In this document: positions 33,713-47,691 of the stretch, piece after piece | How the letters are laid out: the number at the start of each line of letters is the position of its first letter | Position numbering within the stretch: position 1 is the first letter of the stretch | NCBI GenBank assembly: GCA_046351595.1 | Contig: JAXLYE010000004.1 | Location: forward strand, 558,001-622,000 | DNA from: JAXLYE01 sp046351595 | GTDB lineage: Bacteria > Myxococcota_A > Polyangia > Palsa-1104 > JAEUJZ01 | Direction: 5' to 3' | Length of the DNA stretch: 64,000 nucleotides | Program-made: the position numbers and the translations under genes | The notes under the pieces: model-generated | Seen by the model: the letters and a program-made list of their open reading frames with translations, nothing else | Told to the model about the DNA's origin: nothing | Databases searched by the model: none

Positions 33713-34729
33713 TCAGTTGACGGTGCTGTCGGCCGGGCGGGGCTGGGGGCTGGGGGCGGTCGCGGCCATGCGCTGGCGCAGCAGGGCGCCGAGGCGGGTG
33801 AGCAGCTGCTCGGCCTGCTCCCAGGCGGTGTTGCCGAGGGCGGCGTCGGGGGTCTCGGCGAACCACTGCAGCTGCGCGGCCACGGCCTCGACCAGGGGCT
33901 CGCGCTCGAGCAGCCAGCGCGCGCACCACTCGGCCAGCTCGGCGTCGCCCTCGACCAGGGCGCTGTCGCGGATGAGCGTCACCAGGTCCACGCCGTGCCG
34001 CATCCCGAGCAGCGTGCCGCGATAGGAGCGCTCGGGCTGGATCAGGTGGTCGGCGAACCACGTCCGCGCGTGCGAGAACATGCGGCCCATCATCTGGCCG
34101 ATGCGGCTCACCGGCAGCTGCCGGCGCGATGCCAGCTCGGGCAGCTCGACGAGGACGCGGCGGGCGTGCTCGGCGACCTGGCGCAGGGCGTCCGCCGGCG
34201 GCACGGTGCCCAGGCGCCGCGCCTCGCGCTCGGGGTGCAGGGCGGCGGACTGCTCGGTCTGGAACAGCTCGTGGAACAGGGTCTGCAAGAGCTGGTGCGA
34301 GCGGTCGATGACCTCGGGCGGCTCGGGGCGCTGCGCCGCGGACCGGCTGCCGCCGAAGCCGTTGCTGCCGGTGCTGTCGCCGCCGAAGCCATTGCTGCCG
34401 ACGCTGCCGCCGCCGAAGCCGTTGCTGCCGGTGCTGTCGCCGCCGAAGCCGCTGCTGCCGACGCTGTCGCCGCCGAAGCCGCTGTCGCCGCGGCTGGCCG
34501 TGCGTGCGGCAGCGCGGTCGGTGGCGGCGCGCGGCCTGCGGTCGCTCCGGCGGTCGCTGGCGTGGGCGCTGACGTTGCCGCTCGTGTCCTCACCGATGCC
34601 TTCGCCGGCACCCTCGCTGACGCCGTCGCCGGCGGGCTCGCTGACGGGCGGGCGGGCGTCGGCGGGGGCGTCGTCGCTCGTGCTCTGCAGGTCGGCCGCT
34701 TGTGGCCGCGCCTTCTTGCGGGTGCTCAT
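33713..34729 (-). CDS. Protein with GFGGDS repeats and helical C-terminal domain
   Basis: 338 residues from the ATG at 34729, which shares four bases with the stop of the FAD/Rieske gene, so translation is coupled. Residues about 1-80 are basic and disordered. Residues about 80-128 hold four and a half ten-residue repeats of the type NGFGGDSTGS. Residues 130-325 are a compact helical domain (HQLLQTLFHELFQTEQS, MRHGVDLVTLIRDSALVEGD, LAEWCARWLLEREPLVEAVA) that could be a four-helix bundle. I do not recognise the family. No signal peptide is present. Pairing with an oxidoreductase suggests a partner or regulator of redox enzymes; this is inference. Confidence 0.55.
   Translation of the reverse strand: MSTRKKARPQAADLQSTSDDAPADARPPVSEPAGDGVSEGAGEGIGEDTSGNVSAHASDRRSDRRPRAATDRAAARTASRGDSGFGGDSVGSSGFGGDSTGSNGFGGGSVGSNGFGGDSTGSNGFGGSRSAAQRPEPPEVIDRSHQLLQTLFHELFQTEQSAALHPEREARRLGTVPPADALRQVAEHARRVLVELPELASRRQLPVSRIGQMMGRMFSHARTWFADHLIQPERSYRGTLLGMRHGVDLVTLIRDSALVEGDAELAEWCARWLLEREPLVEAVAAQLQWFAETPDAALGNTAWEQAEQLLTRLGALLRQRMAATAPSPQPRPADSTVN
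34350..34490. repeat. 30-bp tandem repeat inside the GF-repeat gene
   Basis: Four complete and one partial copies of a 30-bp unit (minus-strand sense: ggcttcggcggcgacagc followed by accggcagcaac with small changes). The period is a multiple of three and codes for NGFGGDSTGS-like units, so copy number could vary without a frameshift. Confidence 0.8.
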
Positions 34730-36288
34730 GTCTCTTCCTCCAGTTTGAGCACGGGCAGGTCGGTGTTGGCCGGCCCGTTCAAGACGCGTCCGAGCGCGCT
34801 GTAGCGCGTCCCGTGACAGGGGCAGTCCCAGGTCTTCTCGACGGGGTTCCAGGTGACGATGCCGCCGAGGTGGGTGCAGACGCCGGAGCGCGCGTGGCAG
34901 GCGCCGGACTCGTCGCGGTAGACGGCCATGAACGAGCCGCCCTTGCGCAAAAGCGCGCCCGAGCCCGGGGCGATGTCCGCGAGCCCGTGCACGTCGCTGC
35001 CGCCCAGCCAGTCGAGGTACTGCACCGCGACGTTGGCGTTCTCGCGCAGAAACTCCGCGGCGGCGCGCAGCGTCTTGCGCGAGGGCTCGTACAGCGTCTC
35101 GAAGGGGTTCTTGCGCCCGAGGATGAGGTCCGTGATCAGGGCGGCGCCGAGCGTGCCGTGCGTCATGCCCTGGCCCGAGTCGCCGGTGATCATGTAGATG
35201 TTTTCGTCGCCGGGGCTCTTGCCGATGTACCCGAGCCCGTCCATCGGCTCCATCACCTGCCCGGACCAGCGGATTACGAGCTCGCGGGCCTCGGGGAAGC
35301 GCTCGCGCGTCCACTTCTCCAGGCACTGGAAGCGCGTCTCGGGGTTCTCGTCCTGGCCGGTGCGGTGATCCTCGCCGCCGACGATGAGCAGGTCGCTGGT
35401 CGCGTCCTCGTCCTGCAGGCGGACGTAGTGGTAGGGATCCTCGGTGTCCCAGTAGAGCGCGCGCGGGACGGTGCCCTTTGTGATGCGCAGCGCCACGACG
35501 TACGAGCGGTAGGCGGCCTGCTTGAGCGGCAGCTCGACCAGGCTGTTGATCGGCGCGTTGGTCGCGATCACGACCGCGCTCGCGGTGACGACGCGGCCGT
35601 CCGCGGTCTTGACCTGCACCGGGCCGCCCTTCTTGTCGCCCTTGATCGAGTCGGCGTGCGCCTGGAAGAAGACCTTGGCGGCGGCGTTCTTCTCGGTCGC
35701 GGCGACCAGGCCGCGCAGGTACTTTAGCGGGTGGAACTGGCCCTGCCGCGGGAAGCGCAGCGCCGGCCCGGTGTCGAAGCCGGGCAGCGGCGCGCGCGGC
35801 ACGAGCTCGGCGTCTTCCAGCCCGGCGCGGCGCGCGGCCTCGAGCTCACGCTTGAGGAAGTCGATCTCGCCGTCCTTGTGCGGGAACAGGTAGCCGTCCA
35901 CGCGCTCGAAGCCGCAGTCGATCTGCTCGCGGCTGCAGATCGACTCGATGGTGTCGATGGCGGCGGCGTGGCTCTGCTGGGCCAGGCGCGCGCCGACGGT
36001 GCCGTGGTAGCGCGTAAGGCGCGTGAAGCGGTCGTCCTGGACGCTGGCCAGGTGCGCGGTCGTGCGCCCGGTCTCGCCGCCGCCGATCGGCCCGTCGTCC
36101 AGCACGATCACCCGCTTGCCCTCGCGGCACAGCAGGTACGCGCTGCTGACCCCGGCGAGGCCGGCGCCGATGACGCAGACGTCGACCGTGCTCTCGGCGG
36201 GCAGCTCGGTGTCGGCGGGCTGGAGCTTGGTGCTCATCCAGACCGAGAGCGATGTTCCGGAGTCGTTGGCGATGGACCTGTTGCTCAT
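34726..36288 (-). CDS. FAD-dependent oxidoreductase with C-terminal Rieske domain
   Basis: 520 residues from the ATG at 36288, which has GAGG five bases upstream; the frame also has a GTG two codons earlier. Residues about 35-390 are a DAO-type FAD oxidoreductase: VDVCVIGAGLAGVSSAYLL, then GGGETGRTTAHLASVQD, and ENIYMITGDSGQGMTHGTLG near the end of the domain. The last 95 residues are a Rieske [2Fe-2S] domain with CTHLGGIVTWNP and CPCHGTRY (C-x-H and C-x2-H). This domain pair is known from bacterial FAD/Rieske proteins whose substrate is unclear. Its stop codon overlaps the start of the GF-repeat gene. Confidence 0.85.
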   Translation of the reverse strand: MSNRSIANDSGTSLSVWMSTKLQPADTELPAESTVDVCVIGAGLAGVSSAYLLCREGKRVIVLDDGPIGGGETGRTTAHLASVQDDRFTRLTRYHGTVGARLAQQSHAAAIDTIESICSREQIDCGFERVDGYLFPHKDGEIDFLKRELEAARRAGLEDAELVPRAPLPGFDTGPALRFPRQGQFHPLKYLRGLVAATEKNAAAKVFFQAHADSIKGDKKGGPVQVKTADGRVVTASAVVIATNAPINSLVELPLKQAAYRSYVVALRITKGTVPRALYWDTEDPYHYVRLQDEDATSDLLIVGGEDHRTGQDENPETRFQCLEKWTRERFPEARELVIRWSGQVMEPMDGLGYIGKSPGDENIYMITGDSGQGMTHGTLGAALITDLILGRKNPFETLYEPSRKTLRAAAEFLRENANVAVQYLDWLGGSDVHGLADIAPGSGALLRKGGSFMAVYRDESGACHARSGVCTHLGGIVTWNPVEKTWDCPCHGTRYSALGRVLNGPANTDLPVLKLEEET

Positions 36289-36515
36289 GCACACCTCGTA
36301 GGGAGCGAGCGAGTACGGCGCGCACGGCCCGTCGCGGGCTGCGCCTGTTCCTGCTCAACGTCAAAGGTCGTGGTGCCGGGCTTGTGGCCCCGCTAGGGCG
36401 GCTCCCAGGCGGGTCGGCCCCTATCCCTCCCGTCGCTGCGCAGGGCAAGGGCCGGAAAAGCAATCTAAGTAATAGTCGAAGACTGCGTGTGCGCTACTCG
36501 CGCGTGCTTCTTTCG

Positions 36516-37503
36516 TCAGCTCGGCGAGACGCGGGCGGCGGGCGCGGGCAGCGGCTGGCAGCGCGGGCAGAAGAAGGTGACGCGCGCGCCCTGGCCCTGC
36601 CGGTGCTGCCGGATCGGCGCGGCGCAGCGACGGCACGGCTGTCCGTCGCGGCCGTAGACCCAGAGCCGCTTTTGCGGATCCATGGCCGAGGTGGTGCGGC
36701 GCATTCCGCTCCTGGTGACGACTTCGGAGGCGGGGTCGCGCTGGTAGTAGACGTTCTCGCGCAAGAGCCGCTGGCCGAGCTGGAGGATCTTCTTGAGCAC
36801 CTCGTCCGGGACCGCGCAGACCGGCGTGAAGGGGTTGACCCCGACGAGGAAGCAGAGCTCGGACTTGTAGACGTTGCCCAGGCCCGCGACCGAGCCCTGG
36901 TCGAGCAGCACGTCTCCGAGCTCGCGCGGGGCGCCGGTGTGCAGGCCCGGGCGGCGCATGCGGCGCAGCGCCTCGGCCTCATCGAACGACTCGGCCAAAA
37001 GATCCGGGCCGAGCTGCGACAGCTCGCCGTGCCGCCCGAGCTCCGCCTCGGTGAGCAGCTCGGCGACGGGCACGCGGAAGCCGACCGCGACGAACGTATC
37101 GGTCGCGAGCAGCACGCGCATGTCGCCGCGCGGCCGCTTCCACGCCTCATCGGGAACGGGCGCTCCGCCGGAGCCGGGGAGAGCCGGCCGGCCGGCTCGG
37201 TAGATGTGCCACATGCCGTTCATGCGCAGGTGGGTGCACAGCGCCAGCCGCCCGTCGAGCGGGCGGGCGAGCGGGCGAGCGGGCTGCACCGGCTGGGCGG
37301 GCGGCGCGGGGCCGGGGTCGCGCGCGCTCAGCCAGATCAGGCACCACTTGCCGCGCGCCTCGACGCGCTCGACGGTGCGGCCGACGATCGGCGCCTCCTC
37401 GTCGATGCGCAAGAGCGTCACGTAGGCCGAGTCGAAGCGACGCACCACGTGCCCGGCCAGCGCCTTGTGCAGCGTGCGCGCAACGCGGTAGAGCGTATCG
37501 CCC

Positions 37504-37511
<8 letters not shown>
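36516..37511 (-). CDS. nei: Nei/Fpg-type DNA glycosylase-lyase (endonuclease VIII-like)
   Basis: 331 residues from a GTG at 37511. The family needs Pro2-Glu3 as catalytic residues, and only this start gives M-PEGDTLYRVARTLHKAL; the longer ATG frame would bury them. The H2TH domain follows at mid-protein (LLDQGSVAGLGNVYKSELC) and the C-terminal zinc finger is complete (CRRCAAPIRQHRQGQG and FFCPRCQ, that is C-x2-C-x16-C-x2-C). The opening sequence is that of the Nei2 branch. It removes oxidised bases and nicks the abasic site. The start overlaps the last eight bases of the Lhr-type helicase gene, so both are expressed together. Confidence 0.9.
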
Positions 37512-42738
<5,227 letters not shown>

Positions 42739-42891
42739 GTTCGTAACATTAGGATGCCGGCAGGGATTTGACCCATGGCAGAGCTTCCGGGCGCGCACCC
42801 AGCGTGGCCGCGGAGCGACCCCGGCCGCGCAGCACCGCGACGGAAGGTCGGGCCCGGCCGCGCAGCGATCGCGCATGCGGTCGCGCAGCGG

Positions 42892-42920
42892 TCAGGCGCC
42901 GCCAGGCGCCGCCAGGCACC
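42892..42920. repeat. Three 10-bp tandem copies of GCCAGGCGCC type
   Basis: Copies read tcaggcgcc, gccaggcgcc and gccaggcacc in the lhr-gst intergenic region. Non-coding; possibly slippage-prone. Confidence 0.6.
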
Positions 42921-43013
42921 GGACGCGCGCAGGGTGATGGTCGGGCCTGGCCGCCTGACCGCTCTGCCGCCTGGCTGAAGAGCGTGCGCACGGCGGTTCC
43001 CGACTCGTTTATC

Positions 43014-43071
43014 ATGAGCTGCCCGCATCGGCATGAGCTGCGCGCACCTGGCATCGAGCTGCGCGCCTGGC
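43014..43071. repeat. Three degenerate copies of a 19-20 bp unit
   Basis: Units begin with ATGAGCTGC at 43014 and 43033 and with ATCGAGCTGC at 43053, each followed by a CGCGC/CTGGC segment. The block sits about 130-190 bp upstream of the GST start and may be a set of regulator sites. Confidence 0.5.
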
Positions 43072-43199
43072 GCTCCCGGCCCGCACCCGGCCGCGGAGCT
43101 CCGGGCGCACCCGCCTGCCTCCGTCACACGCATGGAACCGCGCGGCCCGCGCCGCGCACTGCACTCCAGCAACCAGAAGGTCAAAAAGGAGAGACGAGA

Positions 43200-43832
43200 A
43201 TGAAGGTCTACGGTCACCCGCTGAGCACCTGCACCCGCAAGGTCCTGATGACGCTCGCCGAGAAGGGCTCGCCGCACGAGTTCGTGATGGTCGACATCAT
43301 GAAGGGCGAGCAGAAGGGCGCCGAGCACCTCGCCCGCCAGCCCTTCGGTCAGATCCCGGTGCTCGAGGACGGCGACTTCCGCATGTACGAGTCGCGCGCG
43401 ATCGCCCGCTACCTCGACGAGACGCTGCCGGGCCCGAAGCTGACGCCGGCCGACGCCAAGGGCCGCGCGATCATGGAGCAGTGGATCAGCGTCGAGACGT
43501 CGAACTTCACGCCGCACGCGATGAAGATCATCTGGGAGGGGCTGTTCAAGAAGTTCCAGGGGGTCACCGGCGACGAGGCGGTGATCCAGGCCGGGCGCAC
43601 CAGCATCAGCAAGACGCTCGACATCCTGAACGAGCGGCTCGGGCAGGTGCCGTACCTGGCCGGCGACGACTTCACGATCGCGGACCTGGGCTACATGCCC
43701 TACGTCGAGTACCTGTTCGCCGCCGGCCACGGCGACCTGATCACCAGCCGGCCCCACGTCGCCGCCTGGTGGAGCCGTATCTCGGCGCGTCCGTCGTGGC
43801 ACAAGGCCACCGGCAAGTCCGCCGCGGCCTAG
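43200..43832 (+). CDS. Glutathione S-transferase, phi-like
   Basis: 210 residues. AAAAAGGAGAG lies 7-17 bases upstream of the ATG at 43200. The N-terminal thioredoxin fold has MKVYGHPLSTCTRKVLMTLAEKG with the phi-class Ser/Thr at residues 9-10, followed by RQPFGQIPVLEDGDFRMYES containing the cis-Pro and glutathione-binding Glu-Ser. The C-terminal helical domain has YLAGDDFTIADLGYMPYVEYL. Length and motifs match plant and bacterial phi-class GSTs that conjugate or reduce electrophiles in the cytoplasm. It is followed 22 bp later by the CapA-family gene on the same strand, probably a separate function. Confidence 0.9.
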   Translation: MKVYGHPLSTCTRKVLMTLAEKGSPHEFVMVDIMKGEQKGAEHLARQPFGQIPVLEDGDFRMYESRAIARYLDETLPGPKLTPADAKGRAIMEQWISVETSNFTPHAMKIIWEGLFKKFQGVTGDEAVIQAGRTSISKTLDILNERLGQVPYLAGDDFTIADLGYMPYVEYLFAAGHGDLITSRPHVAAWWSRISARPSWHKATGKSAAA

Positions 43833-43854
43833 GCCGCGTCCGGGGCTCGTGCGC

Positions 43855-45027
43855 ATGTCGCGCCTCGGCCTCTTGTGCGCCGTGCTCGGGCTCGGCCTGC
43901 TCGGCGCGCTGGCACAAGGCGCGCGGGCCGGCGCCGGCGCCGGCACCGAGGATCGCCCCGCCGCCGGCGACGTGGTCACGCTGCACGTCGCCGGCGACAT
44001 CGCGTATCCCAACGGCTGGAACGGCGAGGCGGAGTGCGAGCAGAGCGGCGCCGCGCTGTTCGCCGAGGTCAGGCCGCTGCTCGAGCGCGGGGATCTCAAC
44101 TTCGCCAACCTCGAGATGCCGCTGACCGAGCGCAAGGCGACGGCGAAGAAGCCCTCGGTCATCGTCGCGCGGCCGCACCGCCTTACGTGGCTGCGTGCCG
44201 CCGGGTTCAACCTGCTGTCGATCGCCAACAACCACATCCTCGACGCGGGCAAGGACGGGCTCCTCGACACGCTGCGGCACCTGCGCGCCGCGGACAAGCC
44301 CGACCGGCCGCTGTTCTTCGCGGGTGCGGGCGAGACGCGTGAGGCGGCGCGGGCGCTGCGGCCGTTCATCGCGCCCGGACACAAGACGCGCTTCGGGCTG
44401 CTCGCGCTCAGCAACATCTCGTCGCCGCTGGTCGACGCGGACGGCGGCGCCGCGACGCTCGAGCGCATCCGCGCCGCCGCGGCCTCGGTCGACACGCTGA
44501 TGGTCTCGGTGCACAGCGGCATCGAGTACCAGATCGCGCCCAGCGCCTCGGCGGTCCGCCGCTACCGCCGCTACATCGACGCCGGCGCGCGCATCGTCGC
44601 GGTCCACCACAGCCACGTCATCTCCGCCGTCGAGCGCTACCACGGCGGCGTCATCTTCTACGGCCTGGGCAACCTGTCGTTCAACTCCAAGACGCTGCGC
44701 ATCCGCAAGAGCACGGCGCCGCACTTCGGCATGCTCGGCCGCGTGGTGCTGCGCGACGGACGGCTCGACAGCGTGCGGGTGTTCCCGCTGTACGTCGGCA
44801 ACGTCGACACGCTGCGGGTCGACAAGGAGCGCCTGGCGCCGCGGCACGCGACGCCGCAGCTCTTGCGCGGCCGGCTGGCGGCGCGCGCCCTGTCGGAGAT
44901 CGTCCGCGCCTCGACCGTGCCGCCGCTGCGCGCCGCCCCGGCGGGCTACGAGCTGCGCGACGACTCGCTCGTCCTGCACGAGCCGGCGACGGCGCCGCCG
45001 CGCGCGCGTCTGCAGGCGGCGAACTAG
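43855..45027 (+). CDS. CapA/PgsA-family metallophosphatase-like exported protein
   Basis: 390 residues from the ATG at 43855 (a GTG two codons earlier is possible). The signal peptide is LGLLCAVLGLGLLGALAQGARA. The body follows the CapA family (PF09587): VTLHVAGDIAYPNG for the first metal Asp, GDLNFANLEMPLTE, SIANNHILDAGKDGL (N-H motif), VSVHSGIEYQ, and VAVHHSHVISAVERYHGGVI followed by FYGLGNLSFN. All expected metal ligands are present. Members act in poly-gamma-glutamate or capsule biosynthesis, or as exported phosphatases. No capBC genes are nearby, so a polyglutamate role is not supported. Its TAG stop shares CTAG with the stop of the convergent kinase gene. Confidence 0.8.
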   Translation: MSRLGLLCAVLGLGLLGALAQGARAGAGAGTEDRPAAGDVVTLHVAGDIAYPNGWNGEAECEQSGAALFAEVRPLLERGDLNFANLEMPLTERKATAKKPSVIVARPHRLTWLRAAGFNLLSIANNHILDAGKDGLLDTLRHLRAADKPDRPLFFAGAGETREAARALRPFIAPGHKTRFGLLALSNISSPLVDADGGAATLERIRAAAASVDTLMVSVHSGIEYQIAPSASAVRRYRRYIDAGARIVAVHHSHVISAVERYHGGVIFYGLGNLSFNSKTLRIRKSTAPHFGMLGRVVLRDGRLDSVRVFPLYVGNVDTLRVDKERLAPRHATPQLLRGRLAARALSEIVRASTVPPLRAAPAGYELRDDSLVLHEPATAPPRARLQAAN

Positions 45028-47051
45028 GGAGCGGCCGCCTCGGGCTTGGGCGCCTCGGCCTTGCGCGCCTGGCCGCCGCTGATCTCGATGCCGCTCGCCT
45101 GGCACGCGGCCGCCACCTTGGCGCTGGTGTCCGCGTCGAGCTTCTTGATCTGCTTGTTGAGCAGCTCGAGGTCGCCGGTGCGGCACGCCGCGCAGAGCTG
45201 CAGCCGCTGCGCCCGCGCCGCCAGCGCCTTGTCCTTGTCGCCGCTGAGCGTGGTCGCCTCGGCCAGCGCCTCGGCGTACTTGCCCTCGAGGTACTTCTGG
45301 TGCGCCGCGGTGAGCGCCGCCGAGCCCTCGAGCTCCTCGGCGCCGAGCACCGGGGTCACGGTCGGCGCGGCGCTGCACTCCTTGCGCAGCTCGGCGGTCG
45401 CCTGCGGCTGCCCGGGAAGCAGCTCGAGCACCGCCTGCACCGTGGCCGTAAACTCGCTGCAGCGGTGATCCTGGCGCAGCGCCTCGGCGCGCGAGAGCTG
45501 CGCGGTCACGAACGCCTCGGACGAGGCGTCGAAGAACGGCTGCGCCATGCTGCGGTAGGTCGAGTCCGCGGCCAGCTGCCCGACGAGCTTGATGACCTCG
45601 ACGTGCTCCTGCTTGGCCGCCGCGGCCACCAGGTGCTCGTAGATCTGCTGCATCGACTGCTCGAGCGTGGCCTGCTGCCGCAGCGCCTCGAGCTCCTGCT
45701 TCTGCGCCGGCAAGAGCGTCGCGCCGTAGCGGCTCTGGAGATCCGTGGTGCCGCTGAGCATCGCCGCCCAGCTCTTGTTCTGCGCGGCGTCACGCAGCGT
45801 CGCGAGCGCGCGCTGCACCGCCTCGTCCTGCGGGACCTTGTAGGCGGGCAGCGCGCCGGCGACGTAGCGCTGCACCGGCAAGCTGGTCGACAGCGCCGCG
45901 TACGAGCCGCCGGCCGCCACGACCACCAGGCCGAAGAGGAGCCACGGCCAGCGCCGCCTCTTCACCGGCGACGTGGTCGGGTTCGAGCCCGCGGCCGGAC
46001 TCGACGGCACCGACGGCCGCGACGGCGCCTGATCGACCGGCGGCGACGAGCGACCGGACGGCGGCGACGAGCGCCCCGACGGCGGCGTGCGCGGCTGGCT
46101 GCCCGAGGAGCCCGAGGGCGCGCCGCCGTTGGCTCCCACCGGCGCGAACACCGCCCCAGACAGGCCGCCGCCGTAGGGCGCGCGCATCGCCTCCTCGCAG
46201 TCCTCGAGCGCGCTGTCGAGCTCCTGCGCGTTCTGGTAGCGCTCCTCCGGCTTCTTGCGCAGAAGCTTCATCACCACGTCGGAGACGATCTGCGGCACGT
46301 GCTCGGGCAGGGGCTTGGGCTGGCTGCCCAGGTGCGCGAACAGCACCTCGTGCGGCGTGCCGATGAACGGCGCATTGCCGGTGAGGACCTCGTAGAACAA
46401 GACGCCCGCTGCGTACAGGTCGGTGCGGCCGTCGATCTTGGGGTTCTCGGTGACCTGCTCGGGCGCGACGTACTTGGGCGTCCCGACCAGCATGCCGGGC
46501 GCCGTCAGCGACATGGCGCGGTCCTTGTTGCCGACCTGCTTGGCCATGCCAAAGTCCAGCACCTTGAGCGTGATGCGCCCGCCGGGCTGGTAGCGCAGGA
46601 GCTTCAAGTTCTGCGGCTTGATGTCGCGGTGGATGATGCCGTTTCGGTGCGCTTCCTCGAGAGCGGCGGCGAGCTGGCGCATCAGCGAGACGGCGCGGTG
46701 CGGCTTGAGCGGCCCCTCGTTCTTGATCACGTCCGAGAGATCGACGCCCTCGACGTGCTCCATCACCAGGAACGGCATGCCGTCCTGCACGCCATAGTCG
46801 AACACCTGGGTGATGGCGGGGTGATTGAGCTTGCTCCACACCCGCGCCTCGCGACGGAAGCGCTCCAGCGCGTCGGGTGTGTCGAACGTCTCCTTGCGCA
46901 TCATCTTGATGGCAACGGACTTGTCCATGGCCAGGTTGACGCCACGGAACACTACGCCCATGGCGCCCTCGCCGAGGATGCCGTCCACGCGGTACTGCCC
47001 GTCGAGAGTACGGCCGATCATGGAGGCCGCCCAGCCCTGATGCGTAGCCAT
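45024..47051 (-). CDS. Transmembrane Hanks-type Ser/Thr protein kinase
   Basis: 675 residues; start at 47051, or at Met11 (47021), where many of these kinases begin. The kinase domain (about 18-290) has GEGAMG, Lys49 in VAIKM, IIHRDIKPQN, DFG in VLDFGMAK, and VAPEQV. All catalytic residues are present. A Ser/Pro/Gly-rich linker with PPSGRSSPPSGRSSPP repeats precedes one membrane helix (WPWLLFGLVVVAAGGSYAAL, about residue 370). The outer part of about 285 residues is helical, with likely TPR-like repeats and a few cysteines (SGDKDKALAARAQRLQLCAA). It would sense or scaffold in the periplasm. The stop overlaps that of the CapA gene. Confidence 0.9.
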   Translation of the reverse strand: MATHQGWAASMIGRTLDGQYRVDGILGEGAMGVVFRGVNLAMDKSVAIKMMRKETFDTPDALERFRREARVWSKLNHPAITQVFDYGVQDGMPFLVMEHVEGVDLSDVIKNEGPLKPHRAVSLMRQLAAALEEAHRNGIIHRDIKPQNLKLLRYQPGGRITLKVLDFGMAKQVGNKDRAMSLTAPGMLVGTPKYVAPEQVTENPKIDGRTDLYAAGVLFYEVLTGNAPFIGTPHEVLFAHLGSQPKPLPEHVPQIVSDVVMKLLRKKPEERYQNAQELDSALEDCEEAMRAPYGGGLSGAVFAPVGANGGAPSGSSGSQPRTPPSGRSSPPSGRSSPPVDQAPSRPSVPSSPAAGSNPTTSPVKRRRWPWLLFGLVVVAAGGSYAALSTSLPVQRYVAGALPAYKVPQDEAVQRALATLRDAAQNKSWAAMLSGTTDLQSRYGATLLPAQKQELEALRQQATLEQSMQQIYEHLVAAAAKQEHVEVIKLVGQLAADSTYRSMAQPFFDASSEAFVTAQLSRAEALRQDHRCSEFTATVQAVLELLPGQPQATAELRKECSAAPTVTPVLGAEELEGSAALTAAHQKYLEGKYAEALAEATTLSGDKDKALAARAQRLQLCAACRTGDLELLNKQIKKLDADTSAKVAAACQASGIEISGGQARKAEAPKPEAAAP

Positions 47052-47274
47052 TTCGCTGTCTCAGCGTACGGCCAAAGCCCGTCGCGGTTCAAGCACAAGG
47101 GGCGCCCACATGCCGGGCCCGGTAGTCCCTCCCCGGACCGCGCCCGACGTGCGAAGGGCAACCTCGCCCGCGTTCGGGGCGTGCCCTAGGTAAACGATCC
47201 GGATCACAGCGCGTGCCGCGCGTGCCGCCGGTCCACGCACCGGATCAGCAGAGCACTGACCGACCCGGACAGAT

Positions 47275-47688
47275 CTAGGTCGTCGGCGCCGCGGCCGGCT
47301 CCTTGTCGTTGTCGCTGGCCTTGTCCTTGGCGTCGCCGCGTCGGGCCTCGGGGTGCTCGTCGAAGTAGGCGCGGCGGCTCTCGCGCGAGATCTCGACCTC
47401 GACGTCGCTTGTGCTGAGCCGGGACTGGCAGCTCAGGCGGGAGTTTGAGCGGACGTCGAACGCCTTGTCGAGGATGTCCTCCTCGCTGTCCTTCTGGCCG
47501 CTGAGCGACTGCAGGCCCTTCTTCACGTAGACGTGGCAGGTCGAGCAGGCGCAGACGCCGCCGCAGGCGTAGCCGACCTGCGCGTGCGCCTTCTTCGCGG
47601 CCTCTAAGATCGAGGTGCCGGCCGGGACCTCGATGGACTTGGGCTGGCCGTCGGCGCCCGGGTCGTTCAGAAACGTCACCTTGGGCAT
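47275..47688 (-). CDS. fdx: [2Fe-2S] ferredoxin of the isc operon
   Basis: 137 residues. An adrenodoxin-type ferredoxin with cluster ligands Cys42, Cys48, Cys51 and Cys87, plus the extra Cys46 also found in E. coli Fdx (ACGGVCACSTC and LSCQSRLS). It supplies electrons for cluster assembly on IscU. The last 30 or so residues form an acidic, Lys/Asp/Ala-rich tail (GDAKDKASDNDKEPAAAPTT) longer than in E. coli. It is the last gene of the operon, three bases after hscA. Confidence 0.93.
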   Translation of the reverse strand: MPKVTFLNDPGADGQPKSIEVPAGTSILEAAKKAHAQVGYACGGVCACSTCHVYVKKGLQSLSGQKDSEEDILDKAFDVRSNSRLSCQSRLSTSDVEVEISRESRRAYFDEHPEARRGDAKDKASDNDKEPAAAPTT

Positions 47689-47691
47689 GGC

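Larger units (their letters stand above)
42739..43199. other. 461-bp intergenic region between lhr and the GST gene
   Basis: Divergent promoter region with no supported gene. It contains two short repeat blocks (42892-42920 and 43014-43071) and an AT-richer patch around 43005-43016. Confidence 0.5.

Noticed and set aside
33719..35326. Long open frame antisense to the FAD/Rieske gene and extending the GF-repeat gene upstream
   Set aside because: The part before 34729 is a shadow of the FAD/Rieske gene in another frame; the homologous-looking protein starts at the coupled ATG.
43200..45027. Poly-gamma-glutamate operon around the CapA-family gene
   Set aside because: No capB or capC partners; the neighbours are a GST and a protein kinase.
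45970..45990. tRNA T-arm-like string GGTTCGAGCCC
   Set aside because: It lies inside the kinase gene, and no cloverleaf or acceptor stem surrounds it.
47195..47250. Terminator of the isc operon
   Set aside because: Only a 5-bp stem (CCGGT/ACCGG) and repeated TGATCCGG words can be seen, with no U-tract; too weak to report as a feature.
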